DNA of 64,000 nt from Faeciplasma gallinarum (lineage in GTDB: Bacteria > Bacillota > Clostridia > Oscillospirales > Ruminococcaceae): assembly GCA_018711085.1 (NCBI GenBank), contig DVIR01000060.1, positions 1 through 64,000 on the forward strand, in the 5' to 3' direction. The notes beneath the pieces were generated by a model that worked only from the letters and a program-made list of their open reading frames with translations, did not search any database and had not been told where the DNA came from. This document shows positions 43,528 to 53,332 of this stretch, one piece after another. The number at the start of each line of letters is the position of its first letter. Within the stretch, counting starts at the first letter, position 1. A program made the position numbers and the translations under genes.

Positions 43528-46500
43528 TTACGTGATGGTTTTTCCGTCGTACTTTATCGTGACGCCCCGGTTAAAGGGCGTTTTTTTGACGCTCAGCTTT
43601 CCCGCCTCCATTCTTATTCCCAAAATGTCCTCGGTGATCGCCTTGTAATACCACGCCGCAGAGCCGGTGTAAATCGACCACCCGCCCCTTGAAAAGCAGT
43701 TTTTGTTTGCATACACGTCCGCACAGACATAGTACGGCTCGGCTTTGTAACGCTCGCTCTTTGAGTGCTCTATCGGGCTTATGCTTTTCAGCACAGACAT
43801 TCCCTCGTCGTATAGCCCCGCCCTCAACAGCGCCATTCCGAGCCATATGGCTCCGTGAGTGTACTGCCCGCCGTTTTCACGTATTCCCTCGGGGTATGCG
43901 CAGATATATCCGGCATACGGCTTTGAATCGGGCTTAAACGCAGGGGTGAAAAGCTTTATAACTCCCCTTCCCGGGTCCGCCAAGCTGTCGTATGCGCTTT
44001 TTAATGCGTGCTTTGTAAACTCGACGTCGCAAAGGTTTGCAAACTGCGCAAACGACTGAGAAATCGAGTCGATCCGGCAGGCGTCTGACGACGGAGCGCC
44101 TATCGGGGTGCCGTCATCGGCATACGCCCTCAAATACCAGTCCTGCGCCCTGCCGTGGGCGGTTATGGACTTCTCAAGCTCATCGGCATACTTGTCGAGC
44201 AGGCTGCAATACTCGCCGTCTTTGAACCTGCAAAGCTTTGAAAACCGCCTTAAAACCAAAATATAAAACTCCGTCAGCCATACGGATTCTCCCCGCCCCT
44301 GCTCGCCGAGCTTTGAAAATCCGTCGTTCCAGTCGCCGGTGCCTATGAGCATAAGCCCGTGCTCGCCCGTCTGTCCGGCGCGGTAATCTATGGCGCGCTT
44401 GCAGTGCTCATAAACGCTTTCCCGATTTGCGGTCTTGTACACCTCCCCGTAGCACTCATTTTGACCGCTGCGAAGGTGTATTCCGGCGCAATAGCTCGCC
44501 TTTATATCGAGGATGGAGGCATCCCCCGTCTTGTTGACGTACTCGCATACGGCATACACAAGCCACAGGTTGTCGTCAGAAATTTTAGTGCGTATGCCCC
44601 TGCGGTTGTTTTGCGGCAGCACATGCCACCAGTGCAAAACGTCCCCCTCCTCAAACTGTGCCCCGCAGCACAACAGTATCTGCCGCAGGCATGCCGACGG
44701 GTTCTGAAGAAGTATTCCCACGGCGTCCTGAAGCTGATCGCGGAATCCGTATGCGCCGGAGCATTGATAAAATCCCGTCCTTGCCATTATCCTTGCGTGA
44801 AGCGCCTGATACCTGAGCGTGTGGTTTACAAGCACATCCATGTCGCCTATGCCGTTGACGGAAAGCTCATGCTCGCAGCTTGATTTTTGCGGCGCATAAA
44901 ACCTGTGCATCTCAGCGGCTGCTTTTTTGCTCAGCGCATAGGACAGGTAAAACTCCGCCGACCATTCGTCGTCATCTATGCCGCATATGCATGCCGCCGC
45001 GGGGTCTGACGCAGGCGACACACAGCTGTCAAACCGCCCCGAAAGCACTCTTTCACGGTCTGTCGAGAACACGCAGTCACGGCTGCAGCTTACCGCCATA
45101 TACCCGCTCACAAGCGAGGCGGGATTTGACAGCACAAGCGTTCTATCGTCCGCCGCCTGCGGCAAAATCATATATGCGCGGTTTCGGCTTTCGTCTAAGC
45201 ACGGCTCAAGGAGCAAACACAGCTTTGCGCCCTTGCAGCCTCTAAGCTTAACGCTTATTCTTGCGCACATTCCCTTTTGGGACACTCCAAGCTCCACACT
45301 TCCCGACGCGCCGCCTTTTTTAAAGAAGTACTCCGCCTTGTTTTCCGAGAACGCTGCGCATGCGCCCGAGACGATGTCATAATACCCGTCAGGCATCGCC
45401 AAAATCAGCCGCTGACCGATGTTGTCGCGTGATGTGTCGTTATCCCACGGCGTGAGGCGAAGCTCTCTTGAGTTGAACGCATAGCAAAAGCCCATGGAGC
45501 CGGATGAGCAAAGTATACCGAACTGCTGCGATGACAGCACATGACACCACGGGAGCGGCGGCCTTTCCGTTATCACATACGCCCCGTCGCTTCTGAATCC
45601 GCCGCAGCGAACATCCCTCTCAAAGCTCTGCTTGTCCGCCTCCACGCTCAAAACTTTCACTATGTTGTCCCGCTCGGCAGGCTCCTCACCGCTCAGCTCT
45701 TCCTCCGAGATGTGGCATGCATAAGCCTTTAAAAGCGTGACAAGCTCCTGCCGCACCTCGCTCACATCCACACCGATTATTCCGCCTGGGGAATAAAGCA
45801 TTCCCTCTACACCTGCGTCCCTTGCCGCACTTACGAGCATTGAGAAGTTCTTTCTTTCGTACTTTGCGCTTTCTCCGCCGTCGTCATACAGCACCGCAAG
45901 CTGAACCTTTATCCCCGCTATAACAAGCTCGGAATACGCCCGCAGGTAGGTGTAAAGCATGTTGGGCGCAACTCTTTCGGTCAGCTCAACAAGGATAAGA
46001 GGGATGTCCACAGAGACGGACAGCTCCCACAGCGCCCTTAGCGGCAGCTTGTTTTCAAGCGTGGCTTTTATCCGCTTTTCGCTGCTTTCCGGCTTGAAAA
46101 GCACGGCCGGCAAAAGCCTGTTTGCAAACCTTTGAGCCTGCGTCATTCCCTTGGGGCTGAACATCGCAATTTTCTGCTCGCCCCTGAGCCTGCATGCCGA
46201 GGCGATAAGCTCGTCATAGCTGTCGGCGGCAAGAATGAACATATGAAGCTCCGTTTCGGATTTCGGCGGCATGTTCAGGCTCACTTTCATAAACACGCAA
46301 GGGTCCGGCTCGCTTATATAGCTCTGCGGGATGCTGTCTGCGCAGTCAAACAGCCCGCACACGCCGTCCGGCATATGCAAAACCTCCTCGCGGTCAAGGG
46401 ACACCGTCATGCTCACATCCTCATAAAAGCCCACCGCCATATATGTTCCCACTCCGAAGTCGTCAGACCTTGTCACGGTGGCAAGTTTAAGCTGCGCGTC

Positions 46501-49500
46501 ATAGTCCGCCCTCAAAAACAGCTTGTTAAAGGCAGGATGCGCACTTTCCGCACCGTCAGACGCCAAAGAAGGCTCTATATATGCAAAAAGCTTTGCGCTC
46601 AGCTGCTCCGACGACGTGTTTTCAAGTGCGAAAGTCCTTATCTCGCACGGCATGCTCTCATGCAGCCCCACTTTCATGCCTGCGCTCAGCGCTCCGACAT
46701 TCTTATAGTAAGCCGCATAGCCGTTGGCGAACTCGCAGGAAAATCCCTTCGCGTCTGCCGAGGGGTCGGGAAGCCTGCAAAGCGACGAGGCGGTTTTGCC
46801 GTCGCTTATGCCGAAGAACGCACCTTTCGGGCGGAGTATTCGGTCTTTGGTCTTAGAATAGAGGTTTCTTTGACGGTACATAGCGCAGCTTATGCCGCTG
46901 TCGGTCAGGACAAGGGTATACTCGCCGTTTGTCAAAAGCCTTGCGTGCGGATTTGAAACTGATATGCACTCGTAACACTCCGGTTCGCTCTTTACAGGCT
47001 CGCCGCGCGTGTCCTTAGGCTTAATGAGCATGTTCTCGCAGATGTTTGCATCAAGCCGCGGGCGCTCCTGAATAAGCTCGTCCGCACCCAAAACATTTAC
47101 GTCCCTTGAAAACCTCTTTCTGAAAATACCGTCCTCCAAAAGATTCACCGCCGCAAGCATGCTCATCCCGACGTGGTGAGACATATAGCTCTTGACCACG
47201 GCGGGTTCGGACGATTTAGAACCGGGCGGCGTAAAATCAAGCGCCTCGTAAAATCCGTACCTTGAGTACATGCCGTATTTTTTGAGCGTTTTAAGGTTTT
47301 GCATGCCCTGCTGCGGCGCAAGCTCCATCGAAATATATGTGGAGTAGGGCGAAACCACATAGTCAGACTCCAGCCCGCGCTTTACGCCTGTGCCCGGGAC
47401 GCCGTGAGCCAAATATCTGTACGAAAGGGAGCTGTCAAAGCTGTAGTAGCCGCTTTCGGATATTCCGTAGGGGCGGTGCATGCTTTCGGCATAGCTTATC
47501 TGCCGCCTGAGCGCATACTTTAGACTTTCCCTTTGCAGCGAGCCGTCCGGACTTTCAAGGAATATGCATGGCATAAAATACTCAAACATTGTTCCGGAGT
47601 ATGACGCCGCCCCGCTGTATGCGCCGCTTGATAGCATGGTTCTTGACAGCCTGTACCAATGCGACTTCGGAACCTGCCTTGATGCTACGGCGTAGTAAGA
47701 GCCGAGCCTTGCCTCGCTCATGAGAAAGTCGTACTTTGCCTTGTCGGGCGTGCCCGATGCGGGGTTTATACCTATGCTCATCAGCCCGCGCACGCTGTCG
47801 TAAAAGATCCCGAGGTCTGTTTCGGCTATGATTTTCTCTATGCGCCTGATCTGTTTTAAAAGCTCCGGGCAGCGGGTCAGGTACTCTTTAAGGCCCTCCT
47901 TCAGCGCGACAAGGGAGCAGACAAAGTTTGCGCTGTCCACGCTTGAGACGTACGGCGCGGGGCAGACCTCAAGCGTCGAGGTGTTATACCAGTTGTAAAG
48001 GTTTCCGTGGTATTTTTCGAGTTTTTCTATGCTGCAAAGGGTGTAGGAAATTCTCTTTGAAAGATTGTGCACGCTTATGAGCCTGCGGTCGCATGCGGCG
48101 AGAGCGGAAAGCATGTACATGCCTATATTTGTCGGCGATGTCCGGTGGCATATGCGGTATACCGGAGCAAACTGAACATTGTCCACGGGCAGATAGTTGT
48201 CAGCCTCCGTGACGTAGTCGGCAAAGAACTTCCACATGCTTGCGACATGTCCGCTCAGCTCCCTTCGGTCTCTGTCCGAAAGGGATTTTAAAGGCGACGG
48301 GCTGTATGCTGCGAATTTGCGGGAGATCAAAATCGGCATGGCGCAGAACACAAGTGCAAAGACCTTGCATACTGTGCTCATAGAGAACAGCAAAACCGCC
48401 GAGAGCACTTCGGAAAAGAAGAAATATCTAAACGGGTCGGTTCCTGATTTGTCGGCGGCGGCGGATGTCGTCCACTCCAAAAGCTTTTTGCGGCTTATGA
48501 GCCTTACGGCGCCGACGAAAACGGCTCTCGCCGACTTGACGGCAACCGCGGGAAGCATGACAAGCTGATAAACAAGCCTCTCAAGGCACTCCCCGCTTTC
48601 GTTCAACAGGAAAGAAAAGTACCGCCTGTGCGAGGCGTTTTTGCGGAATGCTGCGCTCAAAAGCCCCCATATCTCCGAAAACAAATACATCACGACAGCC
48701 GCCGCAAGCAAAGTGTTATACGACCAGTACGCCCACGGGCAGACGAGCAGGCTGAAATAAAAGGCTGCAAACACCGCTGCAGGAGTCACGGCGCGCCTTA
48801 TGTTGTCCAAAATCTTGAGCTTTGATATCCCGTCGAGCTTTTTGCAGAACAAAAACGGGATGTTTTGCACGTCTCCCCTTATCCAGCGGTCAAGGCGTTT
48901 GCAGTAACTCACCGCATTTTTAGGAAAGCCCTCGTAAAACACGACGTCTGAGGCGTACGCCGAGTGCAAAAGCTCGCCCTCTATGATGTCGTGGGACAAA
49001 AGCCTCTCGTCGCAAAGAAATGAGGTGCAGCGTATCATAGCCTCGACGCTTATAAGTCCCTTGCCGCAGAAGCTGCCGCGTCCGAAAGCGTCCTGCCACA
49101 CATCTGTTCCGTCCCCGTCATATCCCGAAAGCGAGCCTATTCCGCCCATTCCCCTTGCAAAACGTGTGGATATCGAGTCGCCGAGCCGCGTGACCATCCT
49201 CGGAGATATCAGCGCGCAGCCGCTTATTACTCTGCCGTCCTTGATGACGGGCTTATTTGCAGGATGCAAGGCTATGCTCAAAAGCTCCCTTACAGAGTCC
49301 ATCTGCGGCTCGGTGTCGCTGTCCACCGCGCATATATACTTTATCCCCACAAGCTCCTGCGCGCCCTCCGACACAAAGTAAAACTCCGAGTTTTTGGCAT
49401 GCGTGCCCGCCATAAATCTGCAAAGTGAGATTATCGCGCCGCGCTTTCTCCCCGCGCCCATGTATTCGCCCTGGGTTTTTGAATAGCTCCGCTTTCTGAG

Positions 49501-50697
49501 CATGCATACAAACCTGTTGTTTGATTTTATCTCGGGGCAGGAGTTTAAGCGCTTTACGGTTTCGTTCAGGCTTTCAACGACAGCCATATCGTCGGCAGTG
49601 ACCTGCGAGCTGCTCGGGGCAAAGTCGCAAAGGGCAACCATCTTTATGTTGTCCTGAGGATTTGCGGCGTACAGGCGGTACAGTCTGTCGTAAAGCGCGT
49701 CCGCATCGGCAGGCTCTCCTATGACGGCGGACATGACTACCGCGCAGGGCGTGTTTTCGACGGTATCGCAGCTCGGATCAAGCCTTGCAAGGCGTCTGTG
49801 GCGGCACGCTCTGAGCAGGATTTTATCATAAACAGCCTTCACGGCGCATATTGCGGGAAGTATCAGCAGCACGCCCATCCACACGGCATCCGCCCACGCT
49901 GCTATGCCGAAAGCTATTGCTGCGCTCATAACAGTCACAACGGCTGCCGACAGAACAGCAAACGCCGCAGAATGCGCCTTTTGAGGCTTGTTCAGCTCAA
50001 GGGCGTTTATTATGCCTTCGCTGTCGCATGTTTTGACAAGGTGAGATGCAAGCTCCTGCGCGGAAACGCCCCGCAGGCTTGCCATGCGGTAAAGTCTTGT
50101 CCTGTACGCATGCTTTGTGTTCAGATCGCTGTGCATGTACACCTCATCGTGCGCAAGCGCCCGACAGACGGGATTCAGCTCATCGTTTATCTTCACATCA
50201 TCCAGCGATGACAGCCTTGAAAGTATGGTCACGGCGTGCCTCAGCTCTATATCCGGCTTTTTGCCCGACACGGCGGAGTACACCGCACCGACAAGACGCA
50301 TGCACACCGAATATTTCAGAGATTCAAGCGCCATGGCGTCGCAGTCTTTTTTAAGGCTCTTTATTTTAAGTATAAACTCATCGGCGTCGAGCGGCTCGTC
50401 ACAGCCTATGGCAATGTCCGCAAGCTCAAAGCTGTCGCTCACGCTCATCAGCCTGTCATAGCCCAAAAGATAGTCGCAGCCGGCGGAAACGGTGTGATAG
50501 TTGTCCGCGAAAAACTCCTCGTCGGAGCAGCTGCATCCGTCGGAGCTGCTGCATCCGTCGGTGCAAATCCTGCGGTACACGGCGTCCATTTTTCTTTGCA
50601 TGGCGCGCACCCTTTTGCGCAGCTTTCCCGCGGCGGTGTATTCGTCCGCATTTGTGACTGCCGCGCTGTTTGCGTCCAATATATCCATTACGTCCAT
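43528..50697 (-). CDS. NdvB-like cyclic beta-glucan synthase (GT84 + glycoamylase-like + GH94)
   Basis: Giant multidomain membrane protein of 2,389 aa. Order: a helical N-terminal region, two helices (about 243-290) and a GT84-like glycosyltransferase with VDSD at 458-461 and RLDRWIRGD at about 601-609. More helices (about 640-800) follow, then a glycoamylase-like domain (AHGVPGTGVKRGLESDYVV, SYMSHHVGMSMLA), beta-sandwich regions and a C-terminal GH94 barrel. GH94 has TGDWNDGFSKLGEQGRGES, where D2125 is the expected catalytic acid. In Rhizobiales such proteins make and size-trim cyclic beta-1,2-glucans from UDP-glucose. A glucan role is likely here but linkage is not proven. ATG 50697 fits AAGGG better than GTG 50706. 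Confidence 0.88.
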   Translation of the reverse strand: MDVMDILDANSAAVTNADEYTAAGKLRKRVRAMQRKMDAVYRRICTDGCSSSDGCSCSDEEFFADNYHTVSAGCDYLLGYDRLMSVSDSFELADIAIGCDEPLDADEFILKIKSLKKDCDAMALESLKYSVCMRLVGAVYSAVSGKKPDIELRHAVTILSRLSSLDDVKINDELNPVCRALAHDEVYMHSDLNTKHAYRTRLYRMASLRGVSAQELASHLVKTCDSEGIINALELNKPQKAHSAAFAVLSAAVVTVMSAAIAFGIAAWADAVWMGVLLILPAICAVKAVYDKILLRACRHRRLARLDPSCDTVENTPCAVVMSAVIGEPADADALYDRLYRLYAANPQDNIKMVALCDFAPSSSQVTADDMAVVESLNETVKRLNSCPEIKSNNRFVCMLRKRSYSKTQGEYMGAGRKRGAIISLCRFMAGTHAKNSEFYFVSEGAQELVGIKYICAVDSDTEPQMDSVRELLSIALHPANKPVIKDGRVISGCALISPRMVTRLGDSISTRFARGMGGIGSLSGYDGDGTDVWQDAFGRGSFCGKGLISVEAMIRCTSFLCDERLLSHDIIEGELLHSAYASDVVFYEGFPKNAVSYCKRLDRWIRGDVQNIPFLFCKKLDGISKLKILDNIRRAVTPAAVFAAFYFSLLVCPWAYWSYNTLLAAAVVMYLFSEIWGLLSAAFRKNASHRRYFSFLLNESGECLERLVYQLVMLPAVAVKSARAVFVGAVRLISRKKLLEWTTSAAADKSGTDPFRYFFFSEVLSAVLLFSMSTVCKVFALVFCAMPILISRKFAAYSPSPLKSLSDRDRRELSGHVASMWKFFADYVTEADNYLPVDNVQFAPVYRICHRTSPTNIGMYMLSALAACDRRLISVHNLSKRISYTLCSIEKLEKYHGNLYNWYNTSTLEVCPAPYVSSVDSANFVCSLVALKEGLKEYLTRCPELLKQIRRIEKIIAETDLGIFYDSVRGLMSIGINPASGTPDKAKYDFLMSEARLGSYYAVASRQVPKSHWYRLSRTMLSSGAYSGAASYSGTMFEYFMPCIFLESPDGSLQRESLKYALRRQISYAESMHRPYGISESGYYSFDSSLSYRYLAHGVPGTGVKRGLESDYVVSPYSTYISMELAPQQGMQNLKTLKKYGMYSRYGFYEALDFTPPGSKSSEPAVVKSYMSHHVGMSMLAAVNLLEDGIFRKRFSRDVNVLGADELIQERPRLDANICENMLIKPKDTRGEPVKSEPECYECISVSNPHARLLTNGEYTLVLTDSGISCAMYRQRNLYSKTKDRILRPKGAFFGISDGKTASSLCRLPDPSADAKGFSCEFANGYAAYYKNVGALSAGMKVGLHESMPCEIRTFALENTSSEQLSAKLFAYIEPSLASDGAESAHPAFNKLFLRADYDAQLKLATVTRSDDFGVGTYMAVGFYEDVSMTVSLDREEVLHMPDGVCGLFDCADSIPQSYISEPDPCVFMKVSLNMPPKSETELHMFILAADSYDELIASACRLRGEQKIAMFSPKGMTQAQRFANRLLPAVLFKPESSEKRIKATLENKLPLRALWELSVSVDIPLILVELTERVAPNMLYTYLRAYSELVIAGIKVQLAVLYDDGGESAKYERKNFSMLVSAARDAGVEGMLYSPGGIIGVDVSEVRQELVTLLKAYACHISEEELSGEEPAERDNIVKVLSVEADKQSFERDVRCGGFRSDGAYVITERPPLPWCHVLSSQQFGILCSSGSMGFCYAFNSRELRLTPWDNDTSRDNIGQRLILAMPDGYYDIVSGACAAFSENKAEYFFKKGGASGSVELGVSQKGMCARISVKLRGCKGAKLCLLLEPCLDESRNRAYMILPQAADDRTLVLSNPASLVSGYMAVSCSRDCVFSTDRERVLSGRFDSCVSPASDPAAACICGIDDDEWSAEFYLSYALSKKAAAEMHRFYAPQKSSCEHELSVNGIGDMDVLVNHTLRYQALHARIMARTGFYQCSGAYGFRDQLQDAVGILLQNPSACLRQILLCCGAQFEEGDVLHWWHVLPQNNRRGIRTKISDDNLWLVYAVCEYVNKTGDASILDIKASYCAGIHLRSGQNECYGEVYKTANRESVYEHCKRAIDYRAGQTGEHGLMLIGTGDWNDGFSKLGEQGRGESVWLTEFYILVLRRFSKLCRFKDGEYCSLLDKYADELEKSITAHGRAQDWYLRAYADDGTPIGAPSSDACRIDSISQSFAQFANLCDVEFTKHALKSAYDSLADPGRGVIKLFTPAFKPDSKPYAGYICAYPEGIRENGGQYTHGAIWLGMALLRAGLYDEGMSVLKSISPIEHSKSERYKAEPYYVCADVYANKNCFSRGGWSIYTGSAAWYYKAITEDILGIRMEAGKLSVKKTPFNRGVTIKYDGKTIT

Positions 50698-50825
50698 AAC
50701 ATTCACCCTTCTTTATTCTGCTTTTTAAAGCGGCTGTTTGATGGTTATTTAAGGATATTATTGACTCGCTTGCGGCAAAATATGTGTTCTCGCTAAATTG
50801 CCCCGCTAAAAATAAATATTGTGTA

Positions 50826-50854
50826 TTGCGCGCAGTGCTTTAACGTGGTATACT
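50826..50854 (+). promoter_or_regulatory. promoter of apgM
   Basis: TTGCGC (50826-50831), 17-nt spacer, TATACT (50849-50854), about 32 nt upstream of the ATG. Confidence 0.7.
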
Positions 50855-50892
50855 ATAAAATACTTATTGAATGCTTGGAGGTGCAAACACCA

Positions 50893-52101
50893 ATGAAATA
50901 CTTAGTAGTTCTCTGCGACGGAATGGCTGACTATCCCGTTGAAGAGTTAGGAAACAAAACGCCTATGCAGGCGGCGCACAAGCCCAACATGGATATGCTT
51001 GCAAAGGATTCGGAAGTCGGACTTGTAAAGACGGTTGCGGACGGATTAAAGCCGGGCAGCGACGTGGCAAACCTCTCGGTTTTGGGCTACGACCCCGCGG
51101 TATACTATTCCGGAAGGTCTCCGCTTGAGGCAGGCTCCATAGGAATAGACATGGAGCCGACCGACGTGTCGTTTAGGTGCAACCTCGTGACGCTTTCCGA
51201 CGAGGAAAACTTTGAGGACAAGACGATAATAGACTACTGCGCGGGAGACATATCCTCCGCCGAGGCAAAGCAGCTCATAGATTATCTCAAGGGCTACTTT
51301 GACAACGACAGGTTCTGCCTGTACGCCGGAGTAAGCTACCGCCACTGCCTCATATGGCATAACGGCACGCTCGACGTCGGAACGCTCACCCCGCCGCACG
51401 ACATAACCGGCAAAAAGATTGCAAAGTACATCCCCACGGCGGAAAACGCGCGCCCGCTCCTTGAAATGATGAAAAAGAGCTGCGAGCTTTTAGCAAACCA
51501 CCCCATAAACATAGAGCGCGTCAAAAAGGGCTTAAATCCCGCAAACGCCGTCTGGTTCTGGGGAGAGGGCGTGAGAAAGCCGCTTGCGTCCTTTAAAGAC
51601 AAGTTCGGGCTGAATGCGTCGATGATTTCGGCGGTAGACCTGTTGAAAGGCATTGGCAAATTCTCAGGAATGCATGTTGTGAATGTAGAAGGCGCGACCG
51701 GATATCTTGACACGAACTTTGAAGGAAAAGCGGAAGCCGCCGCCAAGGAGTTTGCTGCGGGAAGCGATTTTGTATACGTGCACATCGAAGCTCCCGACGA
51801 ATGCGGACACAGGCATGAGATACAAAACAAGGTCAAAGCGATAGAGCTTATAGATCAGAAGGTGCTCGCCCCGCTGATAGAAGCGCTTAAAGCTTACGGC
51901 GAGTACAGGATAATGATACTTCCCGACCACCCCACCCCGCTTGCTCTCAGGACGCATACAAACGACCCTGTTCCTTACCTGATATATGACAGCCGAGTTC
52001 GCAAAAACGGCGTCGATTGTTTCTGCGAGGAAACGGCAAAGCAAACAGGCATATACGTCCCGACAGGACACACGCTGATAGACAAATTTATAAAGGGATA
52101 A
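50893..52101 (+). CDS. apgM: cofactor-independent phosphoglycerate mutase, archaeal type
   Basis: Interconverts 3- and 2-phosphoglycerate in glycolysis using a metal-dependent alkaline-phosphatase-fold enzyme. The 402-residue product starts MKYLVVLCDGMADYPVEELG (first metal Asp at residue 9). It contains PGSDVANLSVLGYDP (catalytic Ser region, about 54-68), YVHIEAPDECGHRHE and MILPDHPTPL, matching the ApgM rather than the GpmI branch. ATG 50893 follows TGGAGG. ApgM-type enzymes are known in anaerobic bacteria as well as archaea. It is transcribed alone. Confidence 0.95.
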   Translation: MKYLVVLCDGMADYPVEELGNKTPMQAAHKPNMDMLAKDSEVGLVKTVADGLKPGSDVANLSVLGYDPAVYYSGRSPLEAGSIGIDMEPTDVSFRCNLVTLSDEENFEDKTIIDYCAGDISSAEAKQLIDYLKGYFDNDRFCLYAGVSYRHCLIWHNGTLDVGTLTPPHDITGKKIAKYIPTAENARPLLEMMKKSCELLANHPINIERVKKGLNPANAVWFWGEGVRKPLASFKDKFGLNASMISAVDLLKGIGKFSGMHVVNVEGATGYLDTNFEGKAEAAAKEFAAGSDFVYVHIEAPDECGHRHEIQNKVKAIELIDQKVLAPLIEALKAYGEYRIMILPDHPTPLALRTHTNDPVPYLIYDSRVRKNGVDCFCEETAKQTGIYVPTGHTLIDKFIKG

Positions 52102-52147
52102 AGAAAACCGGCGCCCGCACTGTAATCTGCGGATGCCGGTTTTCTTT
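52100..52147. terminator. terminator between apgM and the flavodiiron gene
   Basis: A 13-bp stem AAAGAAAACCGGC/GCCGGTTTTCTTT (52100-52112/52135-52147) begins inside the apgM stop codon and is followed by ATTTTAC. A- and T-rich stem ends could serve both convergent genes. Confidence 0.8.
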
Positions 52148-52158
52148 ATTTTACTTTG

Positions 52159-53310
52159 TCACTTTGCAAGCGCCGACGCAAGCTCTTCAAGCTTGGCTGT
52201 CGATGCGGCGTTAAGTGCGGAACGTATGGTTACAACGGGTTCTTCAAGGGTCAGATCCTTGCAGCCCTCAAGCATCGCCTTGATGTTCTTGGCAGCCATA
52301 GGCGCCCAGGTGCCGTTTTCGATTATTCCGACGGTTCTGTTCTGATAATTTCTCTCGATGAGGTGATCTATATACTCCTTCATGCAGGGGAATATTCCGC
52401 CGTTGTAGGTTGTTGTTGCAAGAACAAGCTTTGAGTATCTGAATGCATCGGCAACAGCCGCAGCGGTGTCGCATCTTGCAAGGTCATATGCTGCAACCTT
52501 GCAGCCCTTTTTCTCAATGAGATCTTTAAGCTCATTGACCGCCTTTTCGGTGTTTCCGTAAACAGAGGAGTATGCTATCACCACACCGTCCTCCTCCGGA
52601 ACATAGCTTGACCATGTGTTGTAAAGCTCTAAATACTTGCCAAGATCGTCCTTTAATACCGGTCCGTGAAGCGGGCAGATCATAGATATATCAAGCATGG
52701 ACGCCTTCTTCAAGAGTGCCTGTGTCTGAGCGCCGAACTTGCCGACTATGCCGATATAATACCTTCTCGCCTCGTTTGTCCAGTCCTCGCTCACATCGAG
52801 TGCGCCGAACTTGCCGAACGCATCGGCGCTGAACAAGACCTTGTCGTGGGTGTCATAGCTGACTATTACCTCCGGCCAGTGAACGAGCGGAGCGGTGAAG
52901 AATTTAAGCGTGTGCGCGCCAAGCTCCAATGTGTCGCCCTCGCCTACTACAACGCGCCTGTCGGCATAATCGGTGCCGAAAAACTGCGACATCATGGTAA
53001 ACGCCATCTTTGACGCAACTATAACGGCGTTAGGATAGCGCTGCGCAAAGGCGTCGATATTTGCCGAGTGGTCAGGCTCCATGTGCGAAACAACAAGGTA
53101 ATCGGGAGTCCTTCCGCCGAGCGTGTCCTCAAGATTTTTAAGCCACTGATCCTTAAATCTCGCATCGACGGTGTCGGTTACGGCTATCTTTTCATCCCTT
53201 ATGACATAGGAATTATAGGACATGCCGTTTGGCACCTTGTACTGTCCCTCAAAGAGGTCTATGTCGCGGTCGTTTACGCCGACATAAAAAATATCGTCTG
53301 TGATTCTCAT
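52159..53310 (-). CDS. flavodiiron protein (A-type flavoprotein, FprA-like)
   Basis: Oxygen or NO reductase that protects anaerobes from O2/NO. The N-terminal metallo-beta-lactamase-like domain carries the di-iron ligands HMEPDH (H76, E78, D80 and H81), PLVHWPE, FSADAFGKFG and CPLHGPVL. The C-terminal flavodoxin domain (about 253-380) binds FMN: YSSVYGNTEKAV, TTTYNGGIFPCM and ENGTWAP. Length is 383 aa from ATG 53310, spaced 9 nt from AAAGGA. It is 22 nt downstream of an esterase gene and probably co-transcribed. No rubredoxin is fused or adjacent. Confidence 0.95.
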   Translation of the reverse strand: MRITDDIFYVGVNDRDIDLFEGQYKVPNGMSYNSYVIRDEKIAVTDTVDARFKDQWLKNLEDTLGGRTPDYLVVSHMEPDHSANIDAFAQRYPNAVIVASKMAFTMMSQFFGTDYADRRVVVGEGDTLELGAHTLKFFTAPLVHWPEVIVSYDTHDKVLFSADAFGKFGALDVSEDWTNEARRYYIGIVGKFGAQTQALLKKASMLDISMICPLHGPVLKDDLGKYLELYNTWSSYVPEEDGVVIAYSSVYGNTEKAVNELKDLIEKKGCKVAAYDLARCDTAAAVADAFRYSKLVLATTTYNGGIFPCMKEYIDHLIERNYQNRTVGIIENGTWAPMAAKNIKAMLEGCKDLTLEEPVVTIRSALNAASTAKLEELASALAK

Positions 53311-53332
53311 ATTGAACATCCTTTCAAAGCTT

